NCBI RefSeq assembly: GCF_021917145.1
Contig: NC_061064.1
Span: 388,785-452,784, forward strand
Reading direction: 5' to 3'
DNA length: 64,000 nt
Origin: Hypomesus transpacificus
Taxonomy: Eukaryota > Chordata > Actinopteri > Osmeriformes > Osmeridae
Part shown: piece by piece, positions 1-12,000 of the stretch
Layout: each line of letters begins with the position of its first letter
Position numbering within the stretch: the stretch's first letter is position 1
Notes under the pieces: model-generated
The model's database searches: none
What the model saw: only the letters and a program-made list of their open reading frames with translations
What the model was told of the DNA's origin: nothing
Program-made: the position numbers and the translations under genes

Positions 1-3
1 TAA

Positions 4-170
4 AGTACAGCTCACTGGTTAAGTGTGCATACCACATCGGCTGAGGCCTGACTGAGGGGAACCGGGTTCAAATCCAGCCCGGGCCATTTTCTACGTGTCA
101 TCTCCTTTGTCTCTCCCCTACCGTTCCTGTTACTTCTCACTATCCAATAAAGCAGAAATCCCCCCCAAAT
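4..170 (+). mobile_element. tRNA-derived SINE
   Basis: A tRNA-like head carries a recognisable B box (gggttcaaatcc) near 64-75. It is followed by a pyrimidine-rich body and a tail containing caataaagcagaaa and a C-run. This is a teleost tRNA-SINE of a different family from the Leu-like copies elsewhere in the window. It is truncated by the window edge or nearly so. Confidence 0.6.
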
Positions 171-679
171 ATATCTAAAAATTAAATTCAGGGATCAGAA
201 GTGCATAGTTTGAAGAGTATTTTGGCTGTTTCTGTCGGGCAACATCTGCATAGGAGACACACGTCTCACAATCCTTCAGACCTAAACATTGTGATATCTA
301 TCTGCTATGACAACATTCAGCGCCAAAAATATATTTTGGCTTACATTGCATCTTTGTTTAGAGTAAAACATGAGTTATGAACTAAGCGTAAACATGTTCA
401 GGTGTGTCTTTTCTGTCCCCAGACCTGAGCGATTACTATAAACATCAGATCTGCTCTCTGCTTAGACCACAAAGCATATTTGTTTTGACAATAGAAAAAG
501 TCTCATTACCTTGGACCAGTGTGTCCTGTTCTAGGTTTGCAGCCAGGCACACAATCCTGCAGGAATCTCTTTACCGTTTAGTTATTGAGTACACAACTTC
601 TAGATCACCCCCACCACACTGTCTTACCAAGGCCCCTCTCCTCTCAGTTATCAGTTATTAGTGTCAGTTATCTCTATAT

Positions 680-860
680 TTCTTTCTTTCATATTCCTCT
701 CTCTGACTCTCTCCTTCCTCCCCGTCTCAATCCAGACTCTGTGTACATGGCTCTGACTCTCTCTGACTCTCCCCTTCCTCCCCGTCTCCCTCCAGACTCT
801 GTACATCGCTCTGACTCTCTCTGACTCTCCCCTTCCTCCCCGTCTCCCTCTAGACTCTGT
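680..860 (+). repeat. Tandem triplication of a 3' splice site (about 60-bp unit)
   Basis: Three head-to-tail copies of an approximately 58-60-bp unit each contain a pyrimidine tract (tctgactctcccttcctcc-like, then cccgtctc), an AG and the same exon start (actctgta/gtacat). The AG dinucleotides end near 735, 795 and 853. Only the third copy continues into the full ESRRA exon; the first two run into an in-frame TGA after a few codons. Confidence 0.85.
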
Positions 861-1107
861 ATACATCGAGGACATGGAGGCGGTTCAGAAGCTGCGTGAC
901 CTCCTCCACCAGGCCCTGCTGGAGCAGGAGTGCCAGCGCCACTCCGAGGACCCTCAGCGGGCGGGGCGCCTCCTCCTCACCCTGCCCCTCCTGCGGCAGA
1001 CCGCCGGCCGCGCCCTCACCACCTTCTACAGCATCAAGACTCGCGGGGGCGTGCCCATGCACAAACTGTTTCTGGAGATGCTGGAGGCCATGATGGACTC
1101 TCCGTAG
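854..1107 (+). CDS. ESRRA: Estrogen-related receptor alpha, last coding exon (partial gene)
   Basis: This is the C-terminal exon of the orphan nuclear receptor ERR-alpha, a constitutively active nuclear transcription factor controlling mitochondrial and energy-metabolism genes. The exon follows a pyrimidine-rich acceptor ending at 853 and reads on from a split Asp codon: [16 protein letters not shown], then [18 protein letters not shown], then [18 protein letters not shown] and a TAG stop at 1105-1107. The [15 protein letters not shown] and [14 protein letters not shown] stretches match the end of the vertebrate ERR ligand-binding domain. They include helix 12 (AF-2), where PGC-1 coactivators dock. 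The upstream exons lie outside the window. The exon is much more GC-rich than its flanks. Downstream PRDX5 is on the same strand, the ESRRA-PRDX5 neighbourhood also seen in human 11q13. The intronic repeat just upstream supplies two decoy acceptors. Confidence 0.93.
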
Positions 1108-4100
1108 GGACTGAGGACGGAGCGGGGACGATCGTAGGATGTGAGGGCTTGAGGACATGGGTGTTCACAATTGATAGACGAGTGTCTGGTGTGAATGGGA
1201 GAGGTTTTAATAGAATTTGATGCTTACGTGAGGATAATCTTTGGATAAAAAAAACTAAACATTTGGCCTCCTAAGAGATTCACAAACTGTGTGAGATGGG
1301 GAACCTAGTGTACGTGTATATATGCTCCTTTATTGGGGTTGACGGTGGAATTAAAACACGACTGCCAAATTTCAAAGAAAGGCTCAGACAATTTAAATGT
1401 GGGTAAATGCGAGAATGAGGCATTCAATCGTGTTGAATGTTTCAATCATATTTATAGTATCGCTATGGTCTGTTCTGCGGCAGCCTCGACATGCAGGTGT
1501 AATGACTGAAGGACTACATTGATATATCTTTTAGACCACACTGGAACCATATGTCTTTGACCTTTCTGCAAACGATGCAATAGCGCCCTTCTCTAAAAAG
1601 CCATACTGAAACACCTGGCAAATGTCCATTGACAACAGCAGCAGTATAGAATCGGATTCACAAGCTTGAGTAGTTGTACTTCCTAAACTGCAAATACAGG
1701 TACTGTTTTTCATAAGAATTACTTGCAATATATTAAAAGCAATATAATACTTAAGTTACAATGAATTAACTGACAAGCTCAAAATATGGATGACGAAAGA
1801 CGACCAGATGTGTGTAAACAGTGGGGTGGGTGTGGAGAATTGATTTATAAAAGGCTGTGCAATTGATTGTTAGTCCAAGAAAAGGGAAACGCCATCATGA
1901 TAACTAAGCAAACGCTGTAGTGTGTCCGTGCATCTTATTTATACGGTACGTCGATCCGACGGGTACCCCAGAAACTGAATTGTGTGTCCGTGTGAGTTGG
2001 GTTGAATGTGCTCTAAATGTGTGCAGCTTAGATGTCTACATACTAAACTAACAAAAGCGCATCAAGATCAATGAAAGGGCAGCTCTGCTCGTCAAAGGCC
2101 AGCCTGGCTACGTGATTGGAGGATATAGGCTGAGGCAGGAACTGAAGGACTCCCTGACTGTGGTCTGATTGGCTGCTTGAGCCTCCTCCTCCCTTTGCTT
2201 GTTCTCACTTACCATTCACGATTCGGATGGAACATGGTTCGAATATGCTTCTCATTGGACACAGGCTCTTCTGTGGAACATTAACTTTGGATGTCTGCAG
2301 TTCTCTGGTCTTCTTGCAGTCTGTTGAAGGACCTTTATTGTTTTGACCAGGTGCTTTTCACATTGTGTGTAACATTTAGGCTGCAATTGTCCTGGTGCCC
2401 TTTACGGGCAAAGAGCAACTTGAAATGCAACAGGTTCAGCCTAGGATAGCCACCTGCAGCCCTGCCTCATCCAGACCACCCTGTTCCTCCATCGTTTGCT
2501 CCTGTGTTTACATGCTTGGCAGACATCTTAGGGATGTATTTGATGTAAGCAATGATGTCAAAGTGTGTATGTGGAGAGGGAGTTAAAAAGCATAATTCCC
2601 TCGTCTTTGAGGCACATGCTGAATTTAGATTGACCTTTTTTAAAAGACCTTCCTAAAAAATATTATTCATCCATATAGAACGCTGTGATACTGTAATGGG
2701 TAACAATGCTCTATTATGATTGTAGGCCCTCACTGTTGAAAGTTAAACTTATTTCTAAGATGGACAGCTAAACCCAGCAAATGTGACAAATTCCCAGAAA
2801 TAAATAATTTGATTGATTACGTAATACAGGATAACGTGCTGGACAGTTTTTTGCATATTGTCTTCTGGGTTTTTAATGATGTGAACAGATTTCGACAGTT
2901 ACTCTTCGCTTCAGGTTTGGGATTTGAATGAAGCAATTAATTGACAGTTATGTGAAAGCAATTATTTTAAATTGAAATAAATGTCAGTCTTGTTTCCTCT
3001 TTGAAGTTTATTAAACGTATATTAAACAGTTTCCCAGCAAAGAAAGGCAATGTTTCAGCCTTGACTAGATGGTTAAAAGCTGCAAATGTTGATATTTCAA
3101 GTCCCAGTATTTCTGCTCAACAACTCATGATTCTTCATGATTGTAGATATGCACACAACAGCATTTGTGTTTTATTTTCCACAACACTAATTAACAGCTG
3201 GTGTAATTCTGTCTACGTTTTCCTGTCAGATTTTTATTTTATTTTTTATTACTGTTAATTTGATTTCTAAAAGACAAACTAAGAATTTTGAATAATATGT
3301 AAGCAAACATGGATGCCTGGATCCAGCTTAACAAAGTGATAAAAAAAAGTTGTTAGTTTCAACAATAACTAATGTAGTAACACAAATGTAGAGTGTTCTG
3401 AAACAATACTTTGTAAATTATAGGTACGGTTGGGGTGGAGGATGGGGGGAGGTGTAGACCTTCCCAATAGAGAATTTAAAGTCATTGGTAGTTATTAGTG
3501 TATGTATGTATGTATGTGTGTGTGTGTGTGCGCGTGTGTGTGTACATTGATGTAAATGAGCAATACAAGAAATTACCAAAACTCTGTTTTCACATTTCCT
3601 TGTATAGTCACATAGTGTAAATTAAACATCAACAGTAATGGTGGATTAATAATAGCAGTACTAAAGCTTATGAAAAGGTTTAAATCAATATTTGTATTTT
3701 AAAAATACTGTATTTAAAAGATTAAATTCTATTTTTTACTCTATTTACTGTTGTTTGTTGATACTTGCTTTGTTTTATGTCTGTTAAAAAAAGTCTAATG
3801 GTTGTAAATGTCTGTACTATTTTAAGTTGAGGTAAAATTATTTTATGTTGTTGTCTAAAAACGTTCAGATTAAATCACTGTGAAGAAAAGATAAGCGCTA
3901 CACTGCAGGAAACAAAACGTAGATGAACATATTGTAGGTGCTTTGTGTTTTGTAATAAATTAACACACCATCAGGTCACTGGTCTATGTCTTCTGTTACA
4001 ATCTGTAACTACCTTGTTTTGACCTCACGAAAACCTCACCTCTTTTCTAGAATTAAATAACTTCATTCCTTTTCAGAACCTGATTTGTGTGACAGTATAG

Positions 4101-4663
4101 AATTCCGCCAAATCTTAGTTCTATATATAGAGCTATATATATCTGAGACTGCCATACCAGAAAAAGTTCAGGTTTGAATTCTGACCATTTGACCAGAGGA
4201 TAGGGTTGTCCCTTTGGTGATTGGACCGTTCCAGAGGCTCTGACCAATAGACATGACTGACTCTGACCGTTGCCTGTAAAGACCAAGTGGGTGCAGCGTC
4301 CATTGCTTCCCGTGCGCAGTGTGTCTTGAGAATTTAGTTCCGCGTTACTCTGGTGACAGATTCACCGTGTAAACATCTAATAAAGTATACACTATATTGT
4401 GTACTATATTTGTATGGACATACTTGGATGTAAAACAACTTGATGTGCAAAGTGACCATGATGGTATCAAGACATGCCAATAATGAAAAAAGCCTACATG
4501 AAGCGAGAAGCTGATTTAAGCTTCAGTATATCCTAATCTTACGGTCCGTGAGGTAACATAAGTGCTCCAGCGAACTTTTTGTGGCAGTGCAGCTAATGTA
4601 CTTTCTGTTTGCGGTTGCTGGTCTAGCAAGACGTCGTTAAAGGGGCTCACCCAACATAGACCA
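1108..4663. other. ESRRA 3' UTR and ESRRA-PRDX5 intergenic region
   Basis: No convincing exon is present. The left part should be ESRRA 3' UTR; several AATAAA candidates exist (for example near 2793, 2978 and 3953) and I cannot choose between them. A (GT)n microsatellite lies at about 3509-3543 and the rest is AT-rich. The last about 200 bases should contain the PRDX5 promoter and 5' UTR. An open frame continues upstream of the PRDX5 ATG to 4562 but begins with GTG, so it is not used as the start. Confidence 0.5.
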
Positions 4664-7598
4664 ATGATTTCCTCCGCAGTAATTCTGAAAGGGACCCGTG
4701 CCGTGCAGTTCACAAGACCGCTACACACCACGCTTTTCGCAAAAATGCCGATTAAGGTAAGCAAACAAATGCTTTTTGGAAACAGAAAAGCGGGTTTGTC
4801 GTGACCTTGACTGCAGAAAACAGGATATTATATTTATTAATGCGTAAATTAGTTAACTAGAGATCTAGCTAGTTAGCTATTTGTCGGACGTGAGCTGGCC
4901 TATGTAGAATTGTATCAAGCACGAATTGAAATATAATCGTACGACAGACTCTCAGTCGCAAAATGAAGTCCCAGTGGCTAGCTTTAGCCTCCCTTTTTAG
5001 GATAGATTAGATTACCGGATGAGGGTAAAACCAGCAACAAATAAAATCCGTCTGATTTGCAATTTCAGCTAACTCTGTATAATAAACTCGCTGGCCTGAC
5101 ATTAGCTGTCTCGCTATCATGCCCTTCGTCATGTCGTAAGACTGATCATATTATAGCTAGCAAACTAGCGTACAGCTACAAGCGAAGTAGCTTTATTTAT
5201 CCAATTCGATTTTTACATCCCGTTGTCAGTTATACGACAATTGTATAAGGCATATAGTCACGTCACGTGTGGGTTCCCCTTCACTTTATTTATGTCCTTT
5301 ATTCCCATGTCCCGATGGTGTGCCATTACAGTGGTGGTAGAGGCCTTCATAATTCACGCATGTGCGAATCATAGCCAATAATTAACTCCGAAAATCCAGC
5401 CGCTGAAACAAACCACATTCTGGATCGGCTCAGGGATTTAATCAAATCGTGTAACTCTAGACAGCTATCAACTCGGCAGAAAACTTACCTCCTTATGCCT
5501 GCGCCTCGTCCGTTAATCGTATATATATTTGTCTATATCTAAAGTACTCGATGCCTGTTTGACATTCGTCACCCCACACTCTCAGGTTGGAGAAGCCCTC
5601 CCAGCAGTCGAGGTTCAGGAGGGGGAACCTGGAAACAAGGTGTCTATGGACCAGCTGTTCAAGGGGAAGAAAGGAGTTCTCTTCGCTGTGCCAGGCGCCT
5701 TCACCCCAGGATGCTCCAAGGTGACTCCTCATCCAGCCTGGATGTGCACTGCGTTGATTTGTCCCTCGCCTGAGACATTGACTATTCCCAACCCACAACC
5801 CACAGTGCCGCCGTGGTAACCCTCAGTTCCTCTTCCTGTGTTCAGACTCATCTTCCAGGGTTTGTGGAGCAGGCTACGGCGCTGCGCAGTAAGGGTGTCC
5901 AGGAAGTGGCCTGTGTCTCTGTCAACGACGCGTTCGTCATGGCTGCCTGGGGGAAGGAACATGGCACCGATGGAAAGGTACCTTGTACAGAGCGTATAGA
6001 CTACAGAGCGTATAGAGTACAGAGGGTATAGAGTACAGAGCGTATAGAGTGTATAGAGGACAGAGCGTATAGAGTGTATAGAGGACAGAGCGTATAGAGT
6101 GTATAGAGGACAGAGCGTATAGAGGACAGAGCGTATAGAGGACAGAGCGTATAGAGCGTATAGAGGACGGAGCGTATAGAGTGCGGAGCGTATAGAGTAC
6201 GGAGGGTATAGAGTACGGAGGGTATAGAGGACGGAGCGTATAGAGGACGGAGCGTATAGAGGACGGAGCGTATAGAGGACGGAGCGTATAGAGGACGGAG
6301 CGTATAGAGTGTATAGAGGACAGAGTGTATGGAGTACAGTCCTAGAATAGAAACATTAGAGGACAGTGTAACACAGATACAGTACTTGATCAATAGGTTG
6401 CAAGTTTGTTGCTTTGGATTAAAGCATCTGCTAAATGGACACATGATTTATAATTGGTATTATTATTATTAGTGGTTGTAGTATTATCGTTATTGCCATC
6501 CTTTCTTACCAGCGCATGCTTGCTCCTCTCCTGCAGGTCCGCATGCTGGCGGACTCCACCGGGGCTTTCACCAAGGTCAGACATTTCTATATTCAGAGTT
6601 GGGGCTGGGCTCAGATGGCTGAACGGTTAGGGAGTCGGGCTATCAATCAGAAGGTTGTTTGTTCGATCCCCGGCCGTGCCAAATGACGTGTCCTTGGGCA
6701 AGGCACTTCACCCTATTTTCCTCTGGGAGAGTGTCCCTTTATTTACTGAAAGTCGATCTGGATAAGAGCGTCTGCTAAATGAATAAATGTAAATGTAATG
6801 ATATCCAACATTGTGAATACATGCTACCAACTTGGTATAACTCAGTGGAAGAGAACTTCACTGCAGAGCAAGAGGTCACAGGCTATATTAATACATCACA
6901 TTCACTCTACAGGCAGTGGACCTAATGCTGGACAGCGATCAGATCGTGCAGGCACTTGGCAACAAGCGCTCAAAGAGGTGAGACTTCTGTAGGCAACAGA
7001 AGATGACCTCTCATACTCCTGAAGCCATCAGCACATTATAAAACAATGTTTCAATGCATTCATTTTGATTAACAACACATTATAGCACAGTGATTCCGAC
7101 AGATCAATCTTAATGAACAACATGTTAAAGTGTGTTTTTTAAATGGATTCATCTTAATTTACAAACTTTAAACCCAATGTTTTGCTTTACAAAAGTGTAT
7201 CAGTGCAAACTTAGTGTGGGAATCTTTTGGTACCTCATGATTCGATTCTGGGGGTGTCGATTCAATTAAAAATCGATTCATGACTTTTTGATCAAATTTC
7301 GATCGAATATATGCTTACCTTTCACACGAAAAAAAATATCAAAAAAACTATTTGTGACTTTGGATAAAAGCATGTGCTAATTTATGTTTATACATTTTAG
7401 TATGTTAAAATATATTTTTTTTATTCACAAACTTGCTTTAAAGTTAATCAATGTGAACTCAAACTGGGGGATTAAATTGCGTTCCCCAGGTATGCGATGC
7501 TGGTGGAAGATGGCATTGTGAAGAAGGTGAATGTGGAGCCTGATGGCACTGGGCTGACCTGCAGCCTGGCCTCCAACATGCTCTCTGAGCTGGTCTAG
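4664..7598 (+). CDS. PRDX5: Peroxiredoxin-5, mitochondrial (6 exons, 190 aa)
   Basis: This is an atypical 2-Cys peroxiredoxin that reduces H2O2, alkyl hydroperoxides and peroxynitrite with thioredoxin. Exons are 4664-4756, 5586-5720, 5846-5977, 6537-6575, 6913-6977 and 7490-7598; phases are consistent throughout. The first ATG gives an Arg/Thr-rich presequence ([20 protein letters not shown]), a likely mitochondrial signal. A second in-frame ATG at 4745 ([14 protein letters not shown]) corresponds to the short cytosolic start known in mammals. The peroxidatic Cys sits in [16 protein letters not shown], split by intron 2. The resolving Cys is in [13 protein letters not shown] near the C-terminus. 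The protein ends LSELV, where mammalian PRDX5 ends in a peroxisomal SQL tripeptide, so the PTS1 looks lost. Intron 3 holds a 15-bp minisatellite, and intron 4 a SINE and a second tRNA-like piece. Confidence 0.95.
5990..6345 (+). repeat. 15-bp minisatellite (gagcgtatagaggac-like) in PRDX5 intron 3
   Basis: About 20 or more tandem units of roughly 15 bp (agagcgtatagaggac / agagggtatagagtac / agcgtatagagtgt variants) fill most of this stretch. The start is only about 12 bases after the exon 3 donor. Variant units are interspersed, indicating unequal exchange. Confidence 0.9.
6603..6797 (+). mobile_element. tRNA-derived SINE, Leu-like head, in PRDX5 intron 4
   Basis: The copy begins tcagatggctgaacggtta (A-box region) with gttcgatccccggcc (B box). 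The body contains tgtccttgggcaaggcactt and the tail gataagagcgtctgctaaat, ending in taaatgtaaatg. Three other copies of the same family occur in the window. It starts about 27 bases after the exon 4 donor, in the sense orientation. Confidence 0.85.
6829..6885 (+). mobile_element. tRNA-like SINE head fragment in PRDX5 intron 4
   Basis: The fragment ggtataactcagtggaagag followed by actgcagagcaagaggtcac resembles a degenerate tRNA-type head. It lacks a clear tail and runs toward the PRDX5 exon 5 acceptor at 6912. Confidence 0.4.
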
Positions 7599-7978
7599 AG
7601 TCACACCCTGCATCAACTCACCTTCCTATCCTACCAATCAATGCTAAAAGAAAATGATTACAACCAGGCACTGTATGGTTTATAAGCTGTGGTACAGAAC
7701 CTTCATGAACATAGTTAGCAACTGTAGTAGACATTTAACGTTCAAAACGCTAACTACTGATACTAGCTTTACAGATTATTTCTCAGATTATACTCCTCTC
7801 TGGAAATGGGAAGTGTTTTGGTTATAGTATTATAGGTAACCTTGACAGTGTTCAGGGTGGTGGTTGAAAAATGAAAGTTATACAGCAAGATCAGTGGCAG
7901 AAATGCATACGCACAATTGTGACTTGATTGGCAAGTTATTGCACTTTCCTCATTGTTTACTGAATTCTTATTGTACCT

Positions 7979-7984
7979 AATAAA
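7979..7984 (+). terminator. Candidate PRDX5 polyadenylation signal
   Basis: AATAAA lies 381 bases after the PRDX5 stop and is followed by a GT/T-rich stretch (ctgtttttgttttgtc), the usual downstream element. It sits just before the retrotransposon remnant. Other sites are possible. Confidence 0.45.
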
Positions 7985-8099
7985 ATCTGCTATGAGCAAT
8001 AATCCTGCGATCTGTTTTTGTTTTGTCACTTTGTCCTTTGATTTGGGTAGAAATGTTCTGGTATTAAAGGGGGGGGGGGCGGGAGGGGGGTATTTCACA

Positions 8100-8935
8100 T
8101 CTCTAATGGAGGCAGGGCAGTATAGTCTCCATTTTTGTTTAATGTTTATATGGACGATGTTAATGCTTTTAAATGATTGTAGAACGGGTTGTAGGGTTGG
8201 TAACAGTATCATCAGTCATCTAATGTATGCTGATGATTTAGTAATTCTGACTATATAGTGCTGGACAACAAGAGATGTTACAGGTGTGCTCCAAATATGT
8301 ATCCGATTTTGATATCCAATACAATAAAAAGAAAAGTAACATGATTTCCCAGAGCAGGGGGGACTCTAAACTCTCTTCCTCAGACTTCTTGTCTGGAAAC
8401 AAACAATGTTATTGATGAATGTAAATATCTGTGCTGACCTGTCTGATGACAGAGACATTAATAGACAGTGTCGAATGCTTAATGGACAAGCTAAAATGCT
8501 GATCCGAAAGTTTGGTGCATGCTCACCACCAGTTAGGACCAAACCTTTCAACGCATACCGTACCCCCATGTATACTGCCCACTTGTGGAGGCACTGCAAA
8601 AAGAGTAGTATGCACAGACTGAATGTTGCCTATAATGATGGCTTGCAGATGCTGCTAAGGGTACAGTGCAAGCCAAATGTTTGTTAATGTGGATGTGCCC
8701 ACCTGCCCTGCTGTGCTGCACAGACTCATGTACAGCTGCATGTGCAGACTATGAACAGTATCATCCTGGTACTGACCAATCCGGCATTAAGTCTAGTACG
8801 ATACTTTTCTAATATGTGGACTCACTGGCGTCTGAGCCAACTCAGAAAATGATGTACCTCGTGATTTTATTATGTTTGTCTGCATGTTGTCTTGTAATCT
8901 ATGAACCTAGTAAGTGTCCGAAATAAAGCTTATGA
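8100..8935 (+). pseudogene. Decayed non-LTR retrotransposon (LINE) reverse-transcriptase 3' remnant
   Basis: Reading with frameshifts, the plus strand encodes FNVYMDDVN, then GNSIISHLMYADDLVILT. The YADD box is the catalytic motif of reverse transcriptase. Further on comes RQCRMLNGQAKMLIRKFG...CSPPVRTKPFNAYRTPMYTAHLW...LNVAYNDGLQMLLRV, typical of the region after the RT core in non-LTR elements. Several frameshifts and stops make it non-functional. It ends with aataaagcttatgatgattt near 8921-8940. It lies between the convergent ends of PRDX5 and NXF1. The clade is not certain. Confidence 0.75.
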
Positions 8936-9056
8936 TGATTTATCAATTTTAATCACATTGGGTATACATAGCTCTCCAAATGAGAGAATCTGTTCAATGA
9001 AAGGAAAAGTTGATATGACAAATTAAAAAGTTAATACATTTTACAAATCGGCCTCT

Positions 9057-12000
9057 TCACTTGATGAAAGCAACATCTGGGATCTTGCCATGGGCCTGAG
9101 GAAATAGAACAGTGTTCTAGGTGAGGCTTTCACACTGAATAAAACACAGAATAAAAGTGTTATCCACACAAAATTTGCCTCAGTACCTTAAGGTCTGTGA
9201 ACACTTGCGCAGCCAAGTTGAAGTCCCACTTGTTATCCTGCAGGCACCTGAAACAGCAAGGATGGTCAACAAACATCCAACAGATACAATTTCTCCCACA
9301 AAAACAGACAAAAATCAGGACAAAATCAACCGCAGAGCTGCGTTAACTAGGGGGTCAGATGGCTGAGCGGTGAGGGAGTTGGGCTAGTAATTAGAAGATT
9401 GCCAGATTGATTCCCCGCCTTGCCAAATGACGTTGTGTCCTTGGGCAAGGCACTTCACCCTACTTGCCTCGGGGTGAATGTCCCTGTACTTGCTGTAAGT
9501 CGCTCTGGATAAGAGCGTCTGCTAAATGACTCAATGTAAATGTAACTCACTTCTGCGACCACTCCAGGTTCATGCCAGACTTTAGGGAGAAAGCCGTGAG
9601 CATCTCCTGCTGCGGGGCGGACAGCGAGGGCACGGGGCTGCTGGAGGGCGTGGGCGCGGGCGCCACGAAGGCGCGGCGGATCTCCTCCGTCGAGGCGTTG
9701 CGTACAAACAGCTGGTCGTTCACGATGCACAGACTGGGAGCCGACAGGGGGACAGGGTGAGTCACGTGTACAGAAGATGTATCACAGATTCGGTTTGGGT
9801 GCGGTAGGAATGGGTTGAATCAGAATCAGAACTCTACCTCGTTCCTCCTGCCGGGACTGTGACGAACACACGAGTGAAGGCTCTGACAGAGTCCCTGGAT
9901 TTACCTTCAACTGAGAAACAACACAAGGAAGAAGTCAGGTCAACATTCTAAAAGCTACTCCATTAGTCCCAGAATTCTCAGCGAGGATTAGAACAGAATT
10001 CTCAGTGAGAAACAGCTCCAGACATACACACCCTCTTTGAAGATTCCGCTGACGGTGAAAGCTAGCAACGTGTTCTGTTGGGCGACAAACAGGGAGTCCA
10101 GTTAAGGTCACGATCACAATGAGAGACAAGCTTAGCCTGGTGAGGTAATGGCTAACGGCTAACTCACAGTGAAGGTGTTGACGTCGATGTTGAGGGACGT
10201 GGTGTCGTGCTGGGTTTTTGGCAGTTCATTCAGGAAAGCCACCACGTTCAGACGTGTGTTTTTTAATAGGCGAAACCGCGTAGCTGTGGACCGAGACACA
10301 GGACGTTTTTCCTTCTTAAAGTAATAAACCAATTACGAATGTTCTCCTTATACAAAGCAGTCAACAGTAATGACTTTGAACCCATTAACCAAATAACTGT
10401 TTAATTTGGTATTTAAAGTAGTTAGTGACATCATTTTTTACTACTTATACTAAGCAGTGACCTTAATACTCGTTTACTTATTACGCAATATGATAAACCA
10501 TCTAATTATAAAAGGCGAGCGATTCATTTTCCAGAAGATTGACTTTGTCGAGCTCAACGATCAAATAAAACATGCAGGAGTGAGACTCACTGGGGTCTTT
10601 CACCTTCTTCAGATTGCGGCTGTCTTTCTGATAGTCCCCGAGACTGCACCTGCCCACGCGAGAAACCAGCGGTAGTTTAGAAGAGAAACAAACGTCCACG
10701 CCTTTCTGTGTTTACAGGAGGAGCTGTGGCTACGTCTTGTACCTGGAGGGATTCTGCATGGTGAAGGGGATGACCAGGGAGAAGGTCGCCACGTCATGGT
10801 AGGCATCCAGCAGGGCCTGTCGGTCTCCGGAGTCGTACACACTGTAGTATCTGTAAACACATGGAACCAAAACACACGCTTCAAACTAAACACTGCGGTC
10901 AGAAAGCATCTCGCGCTGGCTAAATCGCGTAAGCGCTTGCGTCAATGTTTGCCCACGACGATCTCTCTCCTCGTGTTTTAGCGTGAAGAAAGGAAACTCA
11001 CTGGTGGAGGAATGCCAGAATGGGACCTTTGATCTCTTCAGAGCCGAAGTAACTGGGCTGGAAACGTATACCAGAGATGGAGAATTCTTCATTTAATGGG
11101 AATGTTTAACACACTAACCCTCCCCCTCAAATATATGAACTATATGGTAGTAAAGCTCTTAGCAGTACAGCGATGGGGCGGCTGGTTACCTTGCAGGGGG
11201 GCAGGGCGGCAGGAGCCACCTCCACATCAAACCCTATAGGGGTGGGGAGATCTTGACCATCCTGAGAGAGAGAACATGGAGGTGTGGAAGGAGAGAGAGA
11301 ACATGGAGGTGTGGAAGGAGAGAGAGAACATGGAGGTGTGGAAGGAGAGAGAGAACATGGAGGTGTGGAAGGAGAGAGAGAACATGGAGGTGTGGAAGGA
11401 GAGAGAGAACATGGAGGTGTGGAAGGAGAGGGAACAGAAAACCCCAAACAGGTCAATAAAATACATCCTGATCCCTAATCCCTTTGCAAACGGTGAGCTG
11501 AGGTTAGCTACTTGGTAATTAGTCTGTTCTTGACTCCGGAATAGTGTGGACTATGCAGAACTGATCCTAGCTCTTCTGCTGTTATTTCAATATATTTGTT
11601 AGTCACTTTGGATAAAAGCATAAGCTAAATAAATCATGTATTTATTCATGTTAATTAATGACATGTTTTTAAAAACATGATTGGTTAACTTATTTTTTTT
11701 AAATCATTTTAGCCTTCACAATGTCACGTCAATGACCAGTCTTTGATCCAGATGCTTACCAGTTTGAGGAGCCGGGGAAAGCGTGCCCTCACAACGCTGT
11801 CTCACATCCACACACACAGGAGAGGAGAGTACAGGTGTTTAGAGATAACACAATACAAACACAGATGTGGCTCACATTACCAACAGAACACAGTACCCAC
11901 AAAACACTGCAACTCACACCCAACTATATCCCCTTATGCACACACACATCACAACACTAAACCAGACTGTACCAATATTGCAATCATCCCTGAGACTGTT

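Noticed and set aside
4562-4663. Upstream extension of the PRDX5 first exon
   Set aside because: The extension begins with GTG; the first in-frame ATG is at 4664 and yields a good mitochondrial presequence.
6001-6444. 147-aa minus-strand open frame of [12 protein letters not shown] repeats
   Set aside because: It lies entirely within the 15-bp minisatellite of PRDX5 intron 3.
11127-11518. Periodic open frames ([27 protein letters not shown])
   Set aside because: The 27-bp repeat length is a multiple of three, so all frames stay open. Only the 24 codons of NXF1 exon 12 (11190-11261) are real.
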